Of a stretch of 64,000 bases of DNA, positions 60,931 through 64,000 are shown piece after piece; within the stretch, counting starts at the first letter, position 1; each line of letters starts with the position of its first letter. Both the position numbers and the translations under genes were made by a program. The stretch lies in contig JACCIC010000166.1 in assembly GCA_018907035.1 (NCBI GenBank), positions 327,501 to 391,500 of the forward strand, read 5' to 3'. Below the pieces are notes generated by a model that was not told where the DNA came from, searched no databases, and saw only the letters and a list, made by a program, of their open reading frames with translations. Origin of the DNA: Sycobia sp. Sy_11 (lineage: Eukaryota > Arthropoda > Insecta > Hymenoptera > Epichrysomallidae).

Positions 60931-63196
60931 ATAGTTGACGGTATTTGAATATTCATTCCGCGTCTGTGCGCATATTATGCACAACTACATGCACGATATC
61001 GTGATATAAAAGAGAATTCCTTTTTTATATAAATATATTTAATTTAAATATATTATATAACGGAATATTGAATTGCTAAATATGTTTTTAATGTTAAATT
61101 TAATACAGAAGGATTTGTAAATTAAAAGGTTATACATACACACGTTAAATAATTTGAATTAACAATTGTGCAATCTTATAAAAACTTCATAATGTCTGAA
61201 ATTGAGCTAATAAATGAGACTTGGAATTTTTATCAAACTTAATCTTTTAGCTGCTATTAGCATATAAAATTTGTAATAAATTTTTAAATATTATGCCTAT
61301 ATATATATATATATATATGAAATATTCATTTTAAACGTGAATATATAGATAATATCAATTAATACATAAAAGGTTTTATTAACATGATAATTTTTTAATT
61401 TTTAACTGCACAGAAAAAATAAAGTAAGTAGTAATCGAAAACATCACTTATAATTAATTGTATGTATATATATATATACCATTAATTATAAATATATAGT
61501 GATTGTATATCATCAAAGCTCCATGTTATGTATACTTAGTTTGTGAATAATAGAGAGACATATTTCTGATAAATAATCAGCTGGAAAAATTCAATAATCG
61601 AATTTAATTATCAAAAAGAATGAGAAACAAAATCATAACAACCACACGTTGGTTACGGTGCTAAAAATATATTTTAACACAAAAAAATAAAACCAGAGTG
61701 ATAAAATAAAAGGTGCTCCTCGTCTATAAAAGTGAGGGAAGTTCAAATCTATCACAGGGATCAAAGCATGCATACGCGGATGATAAAATGAATCTGACAA
61801 AGAAATCGACATAAAATCGACAAAAGCAAAGAAACAAGTGCTGTGTATTATACCATCAGTATATGAAATGCAACAGTAGCGGATTCAGAGGTGGGTGTTA
61901 CGGGGAGCCGATTTTTAAAAAATATTTCAATCAATAATATTTAATAATTTAAAACATTACAATCTTATAATTACACGACAAACTTACATTTTTTTAACAT
62001 TTCAAAAGCATGTTTCTCTTTTCTTCGCTCGATCGTCGTATTACATTTTTTTAACCATCAAAATAATATGTTTCAATTTCAGCTTTATATATTATAGAGA
62101 ATTTATATTTATTGTAATTATTTCAGATAAAAGCTACAGATAACATCAAAAACTGTTTGTTTTTTTTTTAATAATTTAAAAAACAAAAATTAATACATAC
62201 CTTGAAAATGTTAATAATAAGTTATTTCTTTTATATCTTAGACGTATATATAAAAAGTATCAAATAAGCAATAAACATTTTTAAATTCTTATTAAAATTA
62301 TATCTATGAGAATCATAAGTCGCTGAGTGAGCGATAAATTTTTTTAATAAAAAATCAAATATATTTTCAGAATATAAAGTTTTGTAATATAAAATATTCC
62401 TATAAAGTGTTTAATTGTTAATATTATGAAAAAATAAAAAATGATTTAAAGTATAAGGATTATACTAAGGCAAAGAAAAAAAATTGCTTTAGTTTGTTGT
62501 AATCCTATTTTAAATATATTATGGAATATATACGAATAGTGCTTATAATACTAATAAACTAATAAAAAAATGTTCAATTCTGACTTTATATTCGTATAGT
62601 ATATATTAATTTTAAGGGATGCAATAAACCTGTCTTAACATACTTTTTGATTTATTGTAAAAGCTTTTTATTTTTTAAATATCAGTTACACGATCTATTT
62701 ATATTTAATTTAAATTTTAAATATCAATGATACGATCACAAACATTCTTGAAATTAGCTACTGTCTGAAGTGGTCATTTTTTTTATTATTAATTTGTTTC
62801 ACCTACGTATCAATAGGTAAAATTAACTATTTGTATGTAAATACATAATTTTCAAAAATTATATCTGGAAATATCAGAGAATATTTCCTGGAGGAAAATG
62901 ATCTGCTATTAAATTATACAATGTTATAACTGCTTGGATAACTGGGTTTGACAATTAACATTCAACCTGATTCAGCATTTAATATATAAAATTGATGATA
63001 CTCCAATCCAATTAATTGATTATTTTAGAAATGTTTTACAACATCTCTGCATCTTATATGTTGGAGGGGGGGGGGGTCGCTCCGTTTGGATCCGCTACTG
63101 GGATGCAAAAGAAGGACGTCGAGTCCAGATGACTCAATTCCGAACTCCAAAATCTAGGCAACTCTAGGTCCAGATGCGTCAAATTACGTCAGATAA

Positions 63197-63254
<58 letters not shown>

Positions 63255-64000
63255 TATGCAATTAATTTGATATTAATCTGTGTAGATGATCAATCGTCGA
63301 GAAGATTGTAACAAACCTTGCTATTTTGTGCTGCTGGTGTAAGATGTAAGCAGCTAGGATTACTATAATTCATAATTATAATAATCCAATTCGATAATAG
63401 CTAATACCAGAGTTTATACCCTACCTTCATAACTGATCATATCTGATCATATCCTGCAGAATCCTTCGTTGATGCTGTAGAATCTGTGGGAGAATTCTAA
63501 AATTGTTGGTTTCTTTTTGACGGTATTCGGCTAATTTAAACATTGTCTGACGTCATTATGAGGATATTTAACTGATTGCGCGATTTTCAGCTTACGCGAT
63601 TCGTGTTTAGAAACGTTGTATATTAAAATGTATAAATTTTACATAATTTCTGAATTTCAAATATCTGTAACGTAATTATATATTGCATGTAGGTATTTAT
63701 TTGGACATTTAATATGAACAGCCTTATGTAACAATACTAGTATATTATATATAGTTATTACAGATTTGGAATCTTCAAGTTTATCAAGTAAAATTATAAT
63801 GTTAAAATAACCGCAAACTATATTTGGATTCTTAGTAAAATATGTAGGTCTCTATTTAAATGTTATACCATTTCTAGATGAATAGAATTTTATCGTTAAT
63901 AATAAATAAAAAAAATCATAAATATATGATAAAATCTGATAAAGTCTGATAAAACTAATTAATTCCTAATTAAATTGAATATTATAGGATTACGTTTATA
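60931..64000. other. AT-rich intergenic DNA without a recognisable gene
   Basis: No gene recognised. Contains short (TA)n runs near 61300 and 61465, an isolated run of about ten G at 63065-63075, and a (TA)n array at 63200-63251. A patch near 63080-63180 is slightly less AT-rich without any coding signal. Confidence 0.5.
63200..63251. repeat. (TA)n microsatellite
   Basis: About 26 uninterrupted TA units. Confidence 0.95.

Overview
This is an insect nuclear genome window. Short GC-rich coding exons sit in very AT-rich introns and intergenic DNA, with many long pure (TA)n, (CT)n and (CA)n arrays, two non-LTR retrotransposons of the R1 clade, and two spliced animal genes whose proteins can be read end to end. 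The compositional contrast and the R1-clade elements would suit a hymenopteran, but nothing here fixes the order.

Layout. 1-14.77 kb holds no recognisable gene: AT-rich DNA with microsatellites, two GC-richer low-complexity islands (about 2.04-2.96 and 8.98-9.42 kb) and a possible promoter/first exon at about 12.48 kb. 14.84-19.13 kb is an almost full-length R1-clade retrotransposon on the minus strand, lodged inside a (TAA)n microsatellite. 23.76-37.78 kb is a four-exon plus-strand gene for iodotyrosine deiodinase (310 aa; membrane anchor plus nitroreductase-fold FMN enzyme). Its first intron (8.9 kb) opens with a GC instead of a GT donor and contains a second, 5'-truncated R1-clade element inserted antisense in a (TG)n microsatellite (29.53-30.26 kb). 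37.8-44.0 kb is the convergent intergenic gap. 44.05-60.56 kb is a nine-exon minus-strand gene for a d4/DPF-family protein (559 aa: Requiem N-terminal domain, one C2H2 finger, tandem PHD fingers), the BAF-complex histone reader. 60.56-64 kb is its upstream region and further AT-rich DNA.

Both protein-coding models were assembled by hand from exon-by-exon similarity and splice phases. Every junction is phase-consistent and both coding sequences are multiples of three (933 and 1680 nt including stop). The two genes are functionally unrelated (halotyrosine metabolism and chromatin) and converge tail to tail. The most unusual material is the pair of R1-clade elements in two different microsatellites, the GC-AG intron, and a possible early-terminating d4 isoform that would carry no PHD fingers.
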